DNA of 61,820 nt, from contig CALEWY010000041.1 of NCBI GenBank assembly GCA_937925335.1, positions 1 to 61,820 of the forward strand. The letters run 5' to 3'. A model generated the notes under the pieces. That model was not told where the DNA came from and searched no databases. It saw only the letters and a list, made by a program, of their open reading frames with translations. This stretch comes from an uncultured Acidimicrobiales bacterium. GTDB taxonomy: Bacteria > Actinomycetota > Acidimicrobiia > Acidimicrobiales > SZUA-35. Shown here piece after piece: positions 33,300-40,808 of this stretch. Position 1 is the stretch's first letter. Each line of letters starts with the position of its first letter. The translations under genes and the position numbers were made by a program.

Positions 33300-34505
33300 A
33301 TGTCGGACACGCCTGAGACGTCCAGCCTGCCCACTGAAGACGAGGTGATGGGCCTGATGCGCGGCGTGATCGATCCCGAACTTGGGGGTGACATCGTCGA
33401 CCTTGGCATGGCCAAGGGCGCCACGATCAGCGACGAGGGCCTCGTCACGATCAAGATTGCCCTCACAACGATGGGCTGTCCGCTCCAGGCACAGATCCGA
33501 AACGATGCACGAGCTCGGGTCGAATCGCTGCCCGGAGTCACCAAGGTGAAGATCGACTGGGCCGAGCTCAGTCCGGACGACAAAGCCGCAACCATGAGCC
33601 GGGCTCGCCAGATCGCAGCAGAGAACGCGGGTGACACCGCCATCCCCCCAACGACTCGTGTGTTGGCCATTTCCTCGGGCAAGGGCGGAGTCGGCAAATC
33701 GTCCGTCACCGTGAACGTCGCTGCGGCGCTTGCGAAAAAGGGCTACCGAATCGGTCTGCTCGATGCCGACATCTGGGGCTTCTCCGTGCCTCGCATGCTC
33801 GGACTCGACGGACGAATCGAAGCGGAGAAGGACGGCGACTCCACCCGGATGACCCCGGTCTCACTCCCGATTGAGGACTCGGAAAACGGCAAGGGCCGCA
33901 TCGATGTTGTGTCGATGGGATTCCTGGTCGACGGCGAAGAGTCAGCCCTTCTTTGGCGCGGCTTGATGCTCAATCGAGCCGTGCAGCACTTCCTGGAAGA
34001 CGTGGCCTGGTCCGACGACCTTGACTACGTGCTGATCGACATGCCGCCCGGCACCGGCGATGTTGCGATGGGCCTCGCCCGTATGTTGCCGAGGGCCGAG
34101 ATGATCGTGGTGACCACACCCGCCACCGGTGCCCAAAAAGTGGCGGCTCGAGCGGTGTCGATGGCACGTAAATCGCACGTGCGCGTTGCCGGCGTGATCG
34201 AGAACATGTCGGTCTTCATCAACGAAGAGGGCAACCGTTACGAATTGTTTGGTTCCGGTGGCGGCGAAGAACTCGCCGAATTGTCCGGCGCTCCGCTCAT
34301 CGGCTCCGTCCCGATCGAGCCGACGGTTTCCTCCGGCGGTGACGAAGGCACACCTGCTGCCCTCGGTGATGGCCCAGCGGCCGAGGTGTTCGCCGAGATC
34401 GCAACTCGGATCGTCGAAGAGATCTCCCCACCGGTTGAGATGGCGGGTTGCACGGCCCGAATGATGGAGGCCGTCGAGGAAGCCCTAGACGCCGCCGGCC
34501 TGTAA
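33300..34505 (+). CDS. mrp: Mrp/ApbC-type ATPase with N-terminal MIP18 domain
   Basis: 401 residues. Residues 12-95 are a MIP18/DUF59 domain (LMRGVIDPELGGDIVDLG), followed by a ParA-type ATPase with Walker A SGKGGVGKSSV (126-136), LLDADIWGFSVP, and DYVLIDMPPGTGDVAM. These proteins carry iron-sulfur clusters or aid their insertion. The C-terminal CxxC pair found in many Mrp proteins is not seen; only one Cys (AGCTAR) is near the end. The ATG at 33300 is chosen over a frame open to 33249. The location beside erpA supports an Fe-S role. Confidence 0.93.
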   Translation: MSDTPETSSLPTEDEVMGLMRGVIDPELGGDIVDLGMAKGATISDEGLVTIKIALTTMGCPLQAQIRNDARARVESLPGVTKVKIDWAELSPDDKAATMSRARQIAAENAGDTAIPPTTRVLAISSGKGGVGKSSVTVNVAAALAKKGYRIGLLDADIWGFSVPRMLGLDGRIEAEKDGDSTRMTPVSLPIEDSENGKGRIDVVSMGFLVDGEESALLWRGLMLNRAVQHFLEDVAWSDDLDYVLIDMPPGTGDVAMGLARMLPRAEMIVVTTPATGAQKVAARAVSMARKSHVRVAGVIENMSVFINEEGNRYELFGSGGGEELAELSGAPLIGSVPIEPTVSSGGDEGTPAALGDGPAAEVFAEIATRIVEEISPPVEMAGCTARMMEAVEEALDAAGL

Positions 34506-34525
34506 GGCTGTAAGGAGAGCCGTGG

Positions 34526-34773
34526 GGTCAGGCGTCCACATCACCAAACCACAAGGCTCACGGATACCGAAACGCGTGATGTTGAGGCCTGACCCCACGT
34601 CCATATTCAAGGTCAGGCGTCCACATCACCAAACAAAGAACGTGAAGTGACCGCAACGCCGTGATGTTGAGGCCTGACCCCACGTCCATATCCAAGGTCA
34701 GGCGTCCACATCTCAAGCTGAGAACTCATACGTGACTACACAGTGAAGATGTTGAGGCCTGACCCCACGTCCA
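34526..34773. repeat. 85-bp-period repeat array with three 35-nt variable segments (CRISPR-like, probably REP/MITE)
   Basis: Fills the gene-free gap 34506-34788. Two full 50-nt repeats (34578-34627 and 34663-34712) and a half repeat at each end (17 nt at 34526-34542; about 26 nt from 34748) surround three segments of exactly 35 nt (34543-34577, 34628-34662, 34713-34747). Each repeat is a dyad: GATGTTGAGGCCTGACC pairs with GGTCAGGCGTCCACATC (3 mismatches in 17) around a 16-nt loop. Segments one and two share their first 7 nt (ACCAAAC) and some of their ends; segment three differs. No cas genes are near, and a relative of segment one lies at 36201-36235. It is listed as a repeat rather than a CRISPR array. 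Confidence 0.85.
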
Positions 34774-34812
34774 CATGAAGACGGAACAATGTTCCGCCAG
34801 ACAGAACACCCG

Positions 34813-36168
34813 ATGTGTATGGGAATCGGGAAACGAACTGTTCAACTCGTGCTTGCAGCGCTCATGTTTGGCACCTCACTGGCAGCGGTCTCGGAACTGC
34901 CAACGGCGGATCAAGCCGACGCTCAGGTCGCCTACACCTTCCGCGATGTGTCATCCATCGATGGACTCACCGACATTCACGCCCGAGCCTTCCGGCTCTA
35001 CTGGGCGTTCTTCGATCGTGAACCTGATGCGGAAGGCGCCCTCTTCTGGGCGAATCGAGTCAACGAATGCTGGTCGCTCGAGCGGATCGCCAACTTCTTT
35101 TCGACGTCCGACGAGTTCGCCGCAACCTACGGAACGCTGACCGACGGCGAGTTCGTCGACCTCATCTATCGCAACGTGCTCGACCGGCCATCTGAACCGG
35201 CGGGGCGGGCGTTCTGGGAAGGCGAGATCTCAAGCGGGCGGCGAAGCCGAGTGCAGGTGATGCTCGACTTTGCCTACTCCGACGAGTTCGTGTCTACCCG
35301 CCTGCTTCCGTCTGACCTGCTCCCCGATCAGCCATGTTCGACGACCGCTGCCGACCTACCGATTCCTGGCAGCGACGGCTCCGTCCTCGCATCACAAGCG
35401 CTCAACACAACGATCCCGACCTCGGTGTGCGGAACGATCGTCAGCGTCGCCAACAACCAGCTCATCAACGGCAGGACCGGTGCCTCGACCTCACCCAGCA
35501 GCTTTGGCGGATACGCCCGAGCGCGCACCGATCAGGACGACTACGCCTACTCGGGGCTTGTTCAAGGTCTGCTCGATGACAACGAGATTGGCGATGTCGC
35601 CTTCGTGCTCGACTGCATCGATGAGACCGGCAACTTCGTTGGCAGCCACCTGATCGTGCAGCTCGACACCGGGCCCGCCTACACGTTTGATCCGCGAGAT
35701 GTCGCGGTCCTCGAGCCCACCGGCGGAAACGTCGGCGAGATCCAAGGCCTCGTCGCCCTCTATCCAGGACTCAGCGTCGAGTGGACGGCATTCGGGCCCA
35801 ACGATCCATTCTGCTGTCCGTCGATCACGGTGTTCTCGGAGTTCGAGCTCGACTCCGGAACGTTCACTCGGACACGGTTCCACGTCGAGGGTCCCGATGC
35901 TGTGGCTCGCCAAATCGCAGCAGCTGCCGTCGCCGACAACTGGGATTCCGTCTTCGAGCGCATCGAAGAGGGCGAGTTCGAGTTCCTCCAGGGGTTTCAG
36001 TCGACTCGTGGCGGCCTCAACTTCGCCGGCACCGACCCGTGCCAATTCTCGTCAGGCGCCTTCAGTTGTCTCGTCAACGTGCCCGATTGGGGCCAGATCG
36101 GCTTCCGACTCGCCTTCGACCGTGACACCCAGTCCTACCGAATCCTCGACATCTTGTATGACATCTGA
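34813..36168 (+). CDS. Secreted DUF4214 domain protein
   Basis: About 451 residues (frame from 34789; the ATG at 34813 precedes a signal peptide GIGKRTVQLVLAALMFGTSLAA). Residues about 55-150 form two DUF4214-like units: RLYWAFFDREPDAEGALFWANR and LIYRNVLDRPSEPAGRAFWEGE, each followed by an F.S.EF pattern. DUF4214 occurs in surface and calcium-binding proteins. The C-terminal half is strand-rich with paired Cys (CGTIVSV, DCIDETG, FCCPS, PCQFSSG, SCLVN) and not recognised. It is secreted. The gene is flanked by repeat arrays on both sides whose repeat units point in opposite directions, and may be a cassette. Confidence 0.82.
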   Translation: MCMGIGKRTVQLVLAALMFGTSLAAVSELPTADQADAQVAYTFRDVSSIDGLTDIHARAFRLYWAFFDREPDAEGALFWANRVNECWSLERIANFFSTSDEFAATYGTLTDGEFVDLIYRNVLDRPSEPAGRAFWEGEISSGRRSRVQVMLDFAYSDEFVSTRLLPSDLLPDQPCSTTAADLPIPGSDGSVLASQALNTTIPTSVCGTIVSVANNQLINGRTGASTSPSSFGGYARARTDQDDYAYSGLVQGLLDDNEIGDVAFVLDCIDETGNFVGSHLIVQLDTGPAYTFDPRDVAVLEPTGGNVGEIQGLVALYPGLSVEWTAFGPNDPFCCPSITVFSEFELDSGTFTRTRFHVEGPDAVARQIAAAAVADNWDSVFERIEEGEFEFLQGFQSTRGGLNFAGTDPCQFSSGAFSCLVNVPDWGQIGFRLAFDRDTQSYRILDILYDI

Positions 36169-36183
36169 CGAGAACAGTCATGG

Positions 36184-36254
36184 GGTCAGGCCTCAACATC
36201 ACCAACCCACGAAGCTCACGGATACTGAAACGCGTGCTCTGTGGACGCCTGACC
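36184..36254. repeat. Inverted relative of the 34526-34773 repeat unit
   Basis: GGTCAGGCCTCAACATC (36184-36200), then a 35-nt segment (36201-36235) matching 31 of 35 positions of the first array segment in the same direction, then a spacer of 5 nt and GTGGACGCCTGACC (36241-36254), followed by CTGAATATCGACATGG. The arms and loop are the reverse complement of the array repeat, while the 35-nt segment is not reversed. Confidence 0.8.
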
Positions 36255-36283
36255 CTGAATATCGACATGGGGTCCCCGTACGC

Positions 36284-36319
36284 GAACGAGAGGCCGGATC
36301 GCCCACCGGCCTCTCGTTC
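36284..36319 (+). terminator. Strong hairpin terminator
   Basis: GAACGAGAGGCCGG (36284-36297) pairs perfectly over 14 bp with CCGGCCTCTCGTTC (36306-36319), 8-nt loop, followed by TTTTG. It lies 116 bp past the DUF4214 gene stop and is the first of a string of hairpins. Confidence 0.85.
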
Positions 36320-36329
36320 TTTTGTTTGC

Positions 36330-36662
36330 GGTCCGACCCAGGGAGGGAGTTTGGATCGGACCAAGTCGCCGGACTTGCCGCCGAGTTCATGTGCGAGGGG
36401 CCGGTCGCCCACCAGACCCCTCGCAGAATTTCGGTCCGATCCAGGAGGGAAGTTGGATCGGACCTGTGGTGAGCCGCTCTGCCGCCGCGAGAGCTGGTCA
36501 CCAGAATGTTGGTGAGAGGAGCCGAGTCGAAACTCGACCCTCCCCCACCCAGTTCAATCCGGGGAGGGAGTCCGGACTGAACAAAGAAGGCGCCGCCGTC
36601 GCCCGGGAAGGCACCTTCTCGAACAGAGGGACGGGGTCAGGTCGCCCACCTTTCCCCGTCCC
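36330..36662. repeat. Hairpin mosaic (REP/BIME-like) with shared loop GGAGGGA(A)GT
   Basis: The gene-free region 36169-36707 is mostly hairpins. Class A: 36330-36362, 36433-36464 and 36552-36582; stems GGTCCGA.CCA/TGGATCGGACC in the first two and GTTCAATCCGG/CCGGACTGAAC in the third (the second is perfect, the others have one mismatch), yet all three loops contain GGAGGGA(A)GT. Class B hairpins: 36392-36426 (TGCGAGGGG/CCCCTCGCA) and 36629-36662 (GACGGGG/CCCCGTC); both loops contain TCGCCCACC, which also occurs in the terminator at 36284. Read in order, B-A-B-A-A-B. It lies between convergent genes and is not coding. Confidence 0.85.
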
Positions 36663-36707
36663 GGATTCCCGGACCGCTGAGGACAGCGCCCAGGAAACTT
36701 GGGAGGC

Positions 36708-37394
36708 TTACGCCTGCGGGTCGTTTGCGCCGCTGATCTTGTCGTAGGCGTTTGGCCAGAAGCGGTCACGAGCGGCCCAGATGCCACCGACACCGAACTT
36801 GATGATGATGATTGCGGAGAGTGATCCGATGATTGCGGTGAAGAGCGTGTCGACGATGTCAGCAGCGAACTCGACCTGGTCGAGTGCAGCGAACACACCG
36901 ATCATCCAGATGGCGCCGACAGCGACCTTCGAGAGGAGCGGGCCAGCAGCGACATCAGCGAGACCGGGACGGATCATGTCGCCAACTGCGTTGGCCACCA
37001 TGCCGGTGACGATGATGATGGCGATTGCGACGATGAGCTTGGGAATGAAGGCGACGAGATCTTCGAGCAGAGCCGAGATGTCGTTCGGGCCAAAGGCGCT
37101 GAGCGCAAGCTGCAGAACCATGAGCATGATCATGAAGTAGATGAGCTGTGCGACGAAGCGGCCGCTGTCAGCGAAACCGGCTCGCTCAAGCGGTGCGCCG
37201 ATGCCGGCCTTGTCGATGTAGCTGTCGAAGCGAATGCGGTTGAGCAGGCCAACGATCAGCTTGCGGATCCACTTCGCCACGAATGTGCCGATGACAAGGA
37301 TGAGTAGGAAGGCGATGAGTTTCGGAATGAATGACGCAAGGTCGGTGAACGCCTGCGTTATTGACGATCCGAAATCGATGTCGATTGCGAGCAT
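36708..37394 (-). CDS. TM-helix-repeat membrane protein (MscS-related type)
   Basis: 228 residues from the ATG at 37394 (GGGGACAG upstream). It has repeated amphipathic-membrane units, each starting with a phrase like LASFIPKLIAFLLILVIGTF and LVAFIPKLIVAIAIIIVTGM, typical of conserved TM-helix proteins related to mechanosensitive channel membrane domains. There is no beta-domain. Four to five membrane helices. It may form a small channel or a scaffold. It is divergent from the ECF sigma gene across a perfect-armed dyad; a second protein of this type follows that operon. Confidence 0.85.
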   Translation of the reverse strand: MLAIDIDFGSSITQAFTDLASFIPKLIAFLLILVIGTFVAKWIRKLIVGLLNRIRFDSYIDKAGIGAPLERAGFADSGRFVAQLIYFMIMLMVLQLALSAFGPNDISALLEDLVAFIPKLIVAIAIIIVTGMVANAVGDMIRPGLADVAAGPLLSKVAVGAIWMIGVFAALDQVEFAADIVDTLFTAIIGSLSAIIIIKFGVGGIWAARDRFWPNAYDKISGANDPQA

Positions 37395-37459
37395 GGTTGT
37401 GTCTGTCCCCTTGATTTGTTTGGCGTTTGCCAGATGCATGACGGTCTTGCCGTGCGTTA

Positions 37460-37489
37460 GTCGCGAAGTTTCCAAAGTTTCTTCGCGAC
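37460..37489. promoter_or_regulatory. 30-bp dyad between membrane-protein and ECF sigma genes
   Basis: GTCGCGAAG (37460-37468) and CTTCGCGAC (37481-37489) are perfect 9-bp arms around TTTCCAAAGTTT. On the minus strand the centre contains GGAAAC and GAAAC, which resemble -35 elements of ECF sigma promoters. It is 66 bp before the membrane-protein start and about 98 bp before the sigma start. An operator or autoregulated promoter is likely but untested. Confidence 0.5.
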
Positions 37490-37586
37490 CGCTCATGCCC
37501 CCACAGGCTGCTTCAACAAGCAGTGAGCGCGGTCTGTGGTCAAATGAGCACAGAAATACGCGACTCATCTACGATTCAGGCGTCAC

Positions 37587-38300
37587 ATGAGAATCAGACG
37601 TTTCTTTCGATCTCGACGAGTGCTGCCGGTGATGTGGGCAGTGAGGCCCGATGCGGGCCTACCTGTCGTGCCTCCAACCACAGCGGAGGACCCAGCGGCA
37701 GCGAGCGCGATCGCTGCTCGCCGAACCGACGTCTCATCTGCTGATCGAGCCGAAGGCGACGGCGGCAGCCGCAAGTCTGCTGCCGCCAAGAAGACCAGCG
37801 GCGATCCAGACGAGCTCCACAAGCTCGTCGTGGAACACGGCGACGCTGTCTATCGCCTGGCCAAGTCAATCGTTCGAGATTCAGCGCTGGCCGAAGACGT
37901 CGCCCAAGACACGATGTTGAAAGCGTGGCTTGCACTTCCGAGCTTCCGAGGCGACTCATCGCTTCGCAGCTGGGTGATGCGCATCGCACACAACACAGCG
38001 ATCTCCACGCTCCGCGCTCGCCGAGCGTCCGTCACCGACCCGAACGAGATGCCGGAAGAACAGGTCGGCCCTCACCGATCGACCGAACGTCGAGTCGAGT
38101 CCGAATCAGCGATGGACGAGTTCGTGAGCGCACTCGATCTTCTCGACGAACTGTCTCGAAGCATCGTGGTCTTGCGTGAAATCGAGGGCATGGCCTACGA
38201 AGAGATCGCAGCGGTTCTTGATGTGCCGCTTCCAACGGTGAAGACACGGCTGCTCCGATCGCGCCGAAAGCTGAGCGCAGCACTGAGGGAGTGGGAATGA
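37587..38300 (+). CDS. ECF RNA polymerase sigma factor
   Basis: 237 residues (a start at 37632 would remove 15). After a basic and Pro-rich, probably disordered lead of about 75 residues, it has sigma region 2 (HGDAVYRLAKSIVRDSALAEDVAQDTMLKAWLAL and SLRSWVMRIAHNTAISTLRAR) and region 4 (LSRSIVVLREIEGMAYEEIAAVLDVPLPTVKTRLLRSRRKL). It switches RNA polymerase to an extracytoplasmic or stress regulon. The stop overlaps the anti-sigma start (ATGA), the standard sigma/anti-sigma arrangement. The lead is unusually long. Confidence 0.9.
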   Translation: MRIRRFFRSRRVLPVMWAVRPDAGLPVVPPTTAEDPAAASAIAARRTDVSSADRAEGDGGSRKSAAAKKTSGDPDELHKLVVEHGDAVYRLAKSIVRDSALAEDVAQDTMLKAWLALPSFRGDSSLRSWVMRIAHNTAISTLRARRASVTDPNEMPEEQVGPHRSTERRVESESAMDEFVSALDLLDELSRSIVVLREIEGMAYEEIAAVLDVPLPTVKTRLLRSRRKLSAALREWE

Positions 38301-38614
38301 TCAAGCACCCCTCCAAACGTGCCCTGCGGGCCTGGCTTGCTGGCGACAGCGACCCGAACATCATCAAACTGGACGATCACATCGGATCGTGTGCTCGGTG
38401 TGCTGAACTCCTCGAGAACATCGACGAACCTCGCACCGACGGCGCCATCGGCGCCAACCTCGCCATGGTCCTTGCGCCGCCGACAGATCTGACCGAACGT
38501 CTTGAAGAGCGGGTTGCCGCCAAGCTCGATTCACGCCAGGTTGTGGGGTACCTTGCCGAACTCTTCGGTGCAGGAATGGAAACGTCGAAGTTGTTGCTGA
38601 CCGACGAGACATGA
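38297..38614 (+). CDS. Anti-sigma factor with zinc-binding domain
   Basis: 105 residues from the ATG that overlaps the sigma stop. The ZAS-type motif KLDDHIGSCARCAELL gives His-x3-Cys-x2-Cys, with another Leu/Asp-rich helix before it. There is no membrane segment, so this is a soluble, zinc-binding anti-sigma factor that would sequester the preceding sigma factor and may sense redox through its Cys. A C-terminal helical tail LLTDET follows. A downstream membrane-protein gene starts 10 bp later. Confidence 0.85.
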   Translation: MIKHPSKRALRAWLAGDSDPNIIKLDDHIGSCARCAELLENIDEPRTDGAIGANLAMVLAPPTDLTERLEERVAAKLDSRQVVGYLAELFGAGMETSKLLLTDET

Positions 38615-38624
38615 GTGAACGCAC

Positions 38625-39365
38625 ATGACGACAACTGACTGGATCGTGGTAGCCGGGGCAATCGCCGGCGGAATCCTCATCGGCTTGATTCTGTCCAGGA
38701 TTCTCCACGCCATTCTTGGCTCACCAGATCGCCCGGAGCCGCTGCGCGATGCAGCAAAGCCGCTGGCCAGCCTCGGTTTTTGGGCCGGTGTCGTCGGCGG
38801 CTTGCTCGTTGCGCTCGGCGTGATCTCGCCGGCCGCTCTCGAGCAGCTTCCGAAAGACGTCATCGCCTTTTTGCCGCGCATCCTCGCCGCAGCGATTCTC
38901 GTGATCGTCGCCCAGGTCCTGGCCGCGTTCGCAACAGCCGCTCTCGGCACCGCCCTCGCACGTGCCTCTTCGTCAGTCCAGCGCCAGACCGCAGCCGTGG
39001 TGCGCACCACGATCATCGGCCTCGCTGTTCTCTTAGCCGTGCGCCAGCTCGGCATCGACACGACGGTCATCAACCTCGGCGTGGCTGCCATCTTCTTCAC
39101 GATCGCAGCCAGCCTGACCCTGCTCATTGGGATGGGCGGCCGTGACGTTGCATCGCAGGTCGCAGCAACCCGAGCCGTGAAGCGGTTGATCGTTGTTGGT
39201 GACGCGATCAGCCTCCACGACGTGGGCGGCGAAGTCGTCGCTGTTCATCCAACCGCCGTCGAGATTCGCTCGGCGAACGGAACGACCGCACTGGTGCCGT
39301 CGCATCGATTGCTCGACGAGACACTCTCGATCTCTCGCACCGCTCGCAAGCCCGAAGAGGCGTAG
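38625..39365 (+). CDS. TM-helix-repeat / MscS-like membrane protein
   Basis: 246 residues. Membrane helices lie at about 5-25, 48-70, 85-110, 120-140 and 150-172; a short beta-rich cytoplasmic tail follows with RLIVVGDAISLHDVGGEVVAVHPTAVEIRSANGTTALVPSH, the small sandwich seen after the pore helix of MscS-type channels. It is smaller than usual and is last in the sigma-anti-sigma operon (10 bp gap). It is a plausible target or partner of the ECF system, perhaps sensing membrane tension. Confidence 0.85.
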   Translation: MTTTDWIVVAGAIAGGILIGLILSRILHAILGSPDRPEPLRDAAKPLASLGFWAGVVGGLLVALGVISPAALEQLPKDVIAFLPRILAAAILVIVAQVLAAFATAALGTALARASSSVQRQTAAVVRTTIIGLAVLLAVRQLGIDTTVINLGVAAIFFTIAASLTLLIGMGGRDVASQVAATRAVKRLIVVGDAISLHDVGGEVVAVHPTAVEIRSANGTTALVPSHRLLDETLSISRTARKPEEA

Positions 39366-39384
39366 CGGACCAGGCGAAAACAGC

Positions 39385-39420
39385 CGAACCCCGCCCGACG
39401 CAAGGTCGGTACGGGGTTCG
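39385..39420. terminator. Bidirectional hairpin terminator
   Basis: CGAACCCCG (39385-39393) pairs with CGGGGTTCG (39412-39420), and inside it CCGAC pairs with GTCGG. It sits 20 bp past the membrane-protein stop and 120 bp before the beta-lactamase-fold gene stop. Confidence 0.75.
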
Positions 39421-39454
39421 AGGTGTTCGTACAGATGGGCTATTGACGCCTGTC

Positions 39455-39514
39455 AGCATCGAGCCTTGACATCGAGCCCTGACATCGAGCCCTGACATCG
39501 AGCCTTGGCATCGC
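39455..39514. repeat. 13-bp tandem repeat (about 4.5 copies)
   Basis: GACATCGAGCCCT and close variants follow each other with a 13-bp period in the 174-bp gap between convergent genes. No frame is coded here. Confidence 0.8.
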
Positions 39515-39539
39515 CCCACAAGTCGAGGCGAATGGTTGG

Positions 39540-40118
39540 CTACTTCATGCCGAGGAACTCTTTGGCGTCTTCGATGTATTGCCCGTGGCCGGGAGCGACG
39601 GTCTTCAAGCGGAAGCTGCGGACTCGGGCCGGGAAGTCGTCTGGGATGCCGTCGTCGAGCTGATCACCGGGCAGCAAGCAACGCTCTTGCTCGAGCACGA
39701 AGGTGTAACGACCCTCATCAGGGTCACCCATCGCCATGGCAAGAATGCGGAACTCGGTGGCATCGATCTTGTAACCGTCACCGAGCACGTCGTCAGCGCC
39801 GTCGAACCCTGCGGGAGCGACGAGCTCTGCGCCGGTCAGCTCTTTCAGCTTTTTGGCGCCGCCGGCGTACTCAGGGCTCGTGTCGGTCATCACGATCCAG
39901 CGGATGCGATCGCCACCGCAGCCACAGACCACGTCGAGGTGATCAGCTGCGCCAGGACCCGGATCGATGATCACGATCTCGTCGATTCCGACCAAGTAGG
40001 TGTTGAGCCCAGGTTCGCCAGTCTCATCAGCATTGGCGATACGGCGCACGAGTGGGCTGAGGGCCCGCGCCACGCCAGGCGTGATGGGTGGTGGTGGTGT
40101 TGGCTCTTCGATGGTCAT
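39540..40118 (-). CDS. Metallo-beta-lactamase-fold protein lacking the usual metal motif
   Basis: 192 residues from the ATG at 40118. The fold is shown by NTYLVGIDEIVIIDPGPGAADHL, GGDRIRWIVMTDTSPEYAGGA, LLPGDQLDDGIP and TVAPGHGQYI. Where canonical family members have HxHxDH, this reads TDTSPEYAGG, so the first metal ligands are missing; the late Asp (GDQ) and His (GHG) are present. It may be inactive or bind one ion, or act as a binding protein. It leads nothing; the FxsA gene follows 28 bp upstream in the same direction. Confidence 0.8.
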   Translation of the reverse strand: MTIEEPTPPPPITPGVARALSPLVRRIANADETGEPGLNTYLVGIDEIVIIDPGPGAADHLDVVCGCGGDRIRWIVMTDTSPEYAGGAKKLKELTGAELVAPAGFDGADDVLGDGYKIDATEFRILAMAMGDPDEGRYTFVLEQERCLLPGDQLDDGIPDDFPARVRSFRLKTVAPGHGQYIEDAKEFLGMK

Positions 40119-40146
40119 CGGGATGGGTCTCCTCCGCGTGAGACGC

Positions 40147-40719
40147 TCAGCGCAGTTCCGGCGGTACGGAACCTGCGGTGGGGTTGGATCGACCGTTTGG
40201 TCGATTCTTGTTTGAGCCGTTGGAGTCGGTGACGTCGGTTTCGACGACATCGACATCGACGACGGTGGGATCAGCACGGCGGGTGCCCTGGCTGAACTTG
40301 GTAAACAAATCGGCGCCTGCCATCGCTTCTGGCGGCGCGAAGGCCTTCACCCGCCCGGCGACGAGCGGTGAGACAAGCTTGCGAGCTGGGGGCAAGAGCA
40401 GGAACGCACCGGCGATCGTGCTGATCACACCGGGGATGATGAGAAGGGCCGCACCGAAGCTGGCGAGTGCGTTGTTGGTGAGCGAGCCGACAAGGCCATC
40501 GGCGCCACCGTTCAAGCCATTGCCGCTCAGACCTGAGCCGGTGAGTGGGGTAGCGGTGGCTTCACGCAGATTCCGTCGGAGCAGATTCATGCCCAACATG
40601 CCAAGAGCGATCGAGGCCACGATTGCGAATCCGAAGCCGATCGAGCGAATCACCAGCGCTGACGCGTAGAACTCAGCCAACACGAACGCAAAGATGCTGA
40701 GCGACTTCCGAGACAACAT
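40147..40719 (-). CDS. FxsA family membrane protein
   Basis: 190 residues with FxsA features: four membrane helices (SIFAFVLAEFYASALVI, FAIVASIALGMLGMNLL, NNALASFGAALLIIPGVISTIAGAFLLLPP), an internal Gly-rich loop, and a C-terminal cytoplasmic tail that is Asp/Asn-rich (VDVDVVETDVTDSNGS). FxsA proteins are named from E. coli, where overexpression relieves phage exclusion; the role is unclear. Same direction as the beta-lactamase-fold gene. Confidence 0.85.
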   Translation of the reverse strand: MLSRKSLSIFAFVLAEFYASALVIRSIGFGFAIVASIALGMLGMNLLRRNLREATATPLTGSGLSGNGLNGGADGLVGSLTNNALASFGAALLIIPGVISTIAGAFLLLPPARKLVSPLVAGRVKAFAPPEAMAGADLFTKFSQGTRRADPTVVDVDVVETDVTDSNGSNKNRPNGRSNPTAGSVPPELR

Positions 40720-40808
40720 GGGCCTTCCAGGTTATCGGGCATGCCACCCACCCAGACTTCAGCACACCGCTCTGGGCGTATTGGCCCCCGGCTTCCTATG
40801 CTCGGCCC

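Noticed and set aside
34526-34773. Possible CRISPR array
   Set aside because: Spacing is regular, but the repeats are 50-nt dyads, no cas gene is nearby, the first two segments share ends, and a relative of segment one occurs outside the array with the repeat inverted. A REP/MITE-type explanation is better.
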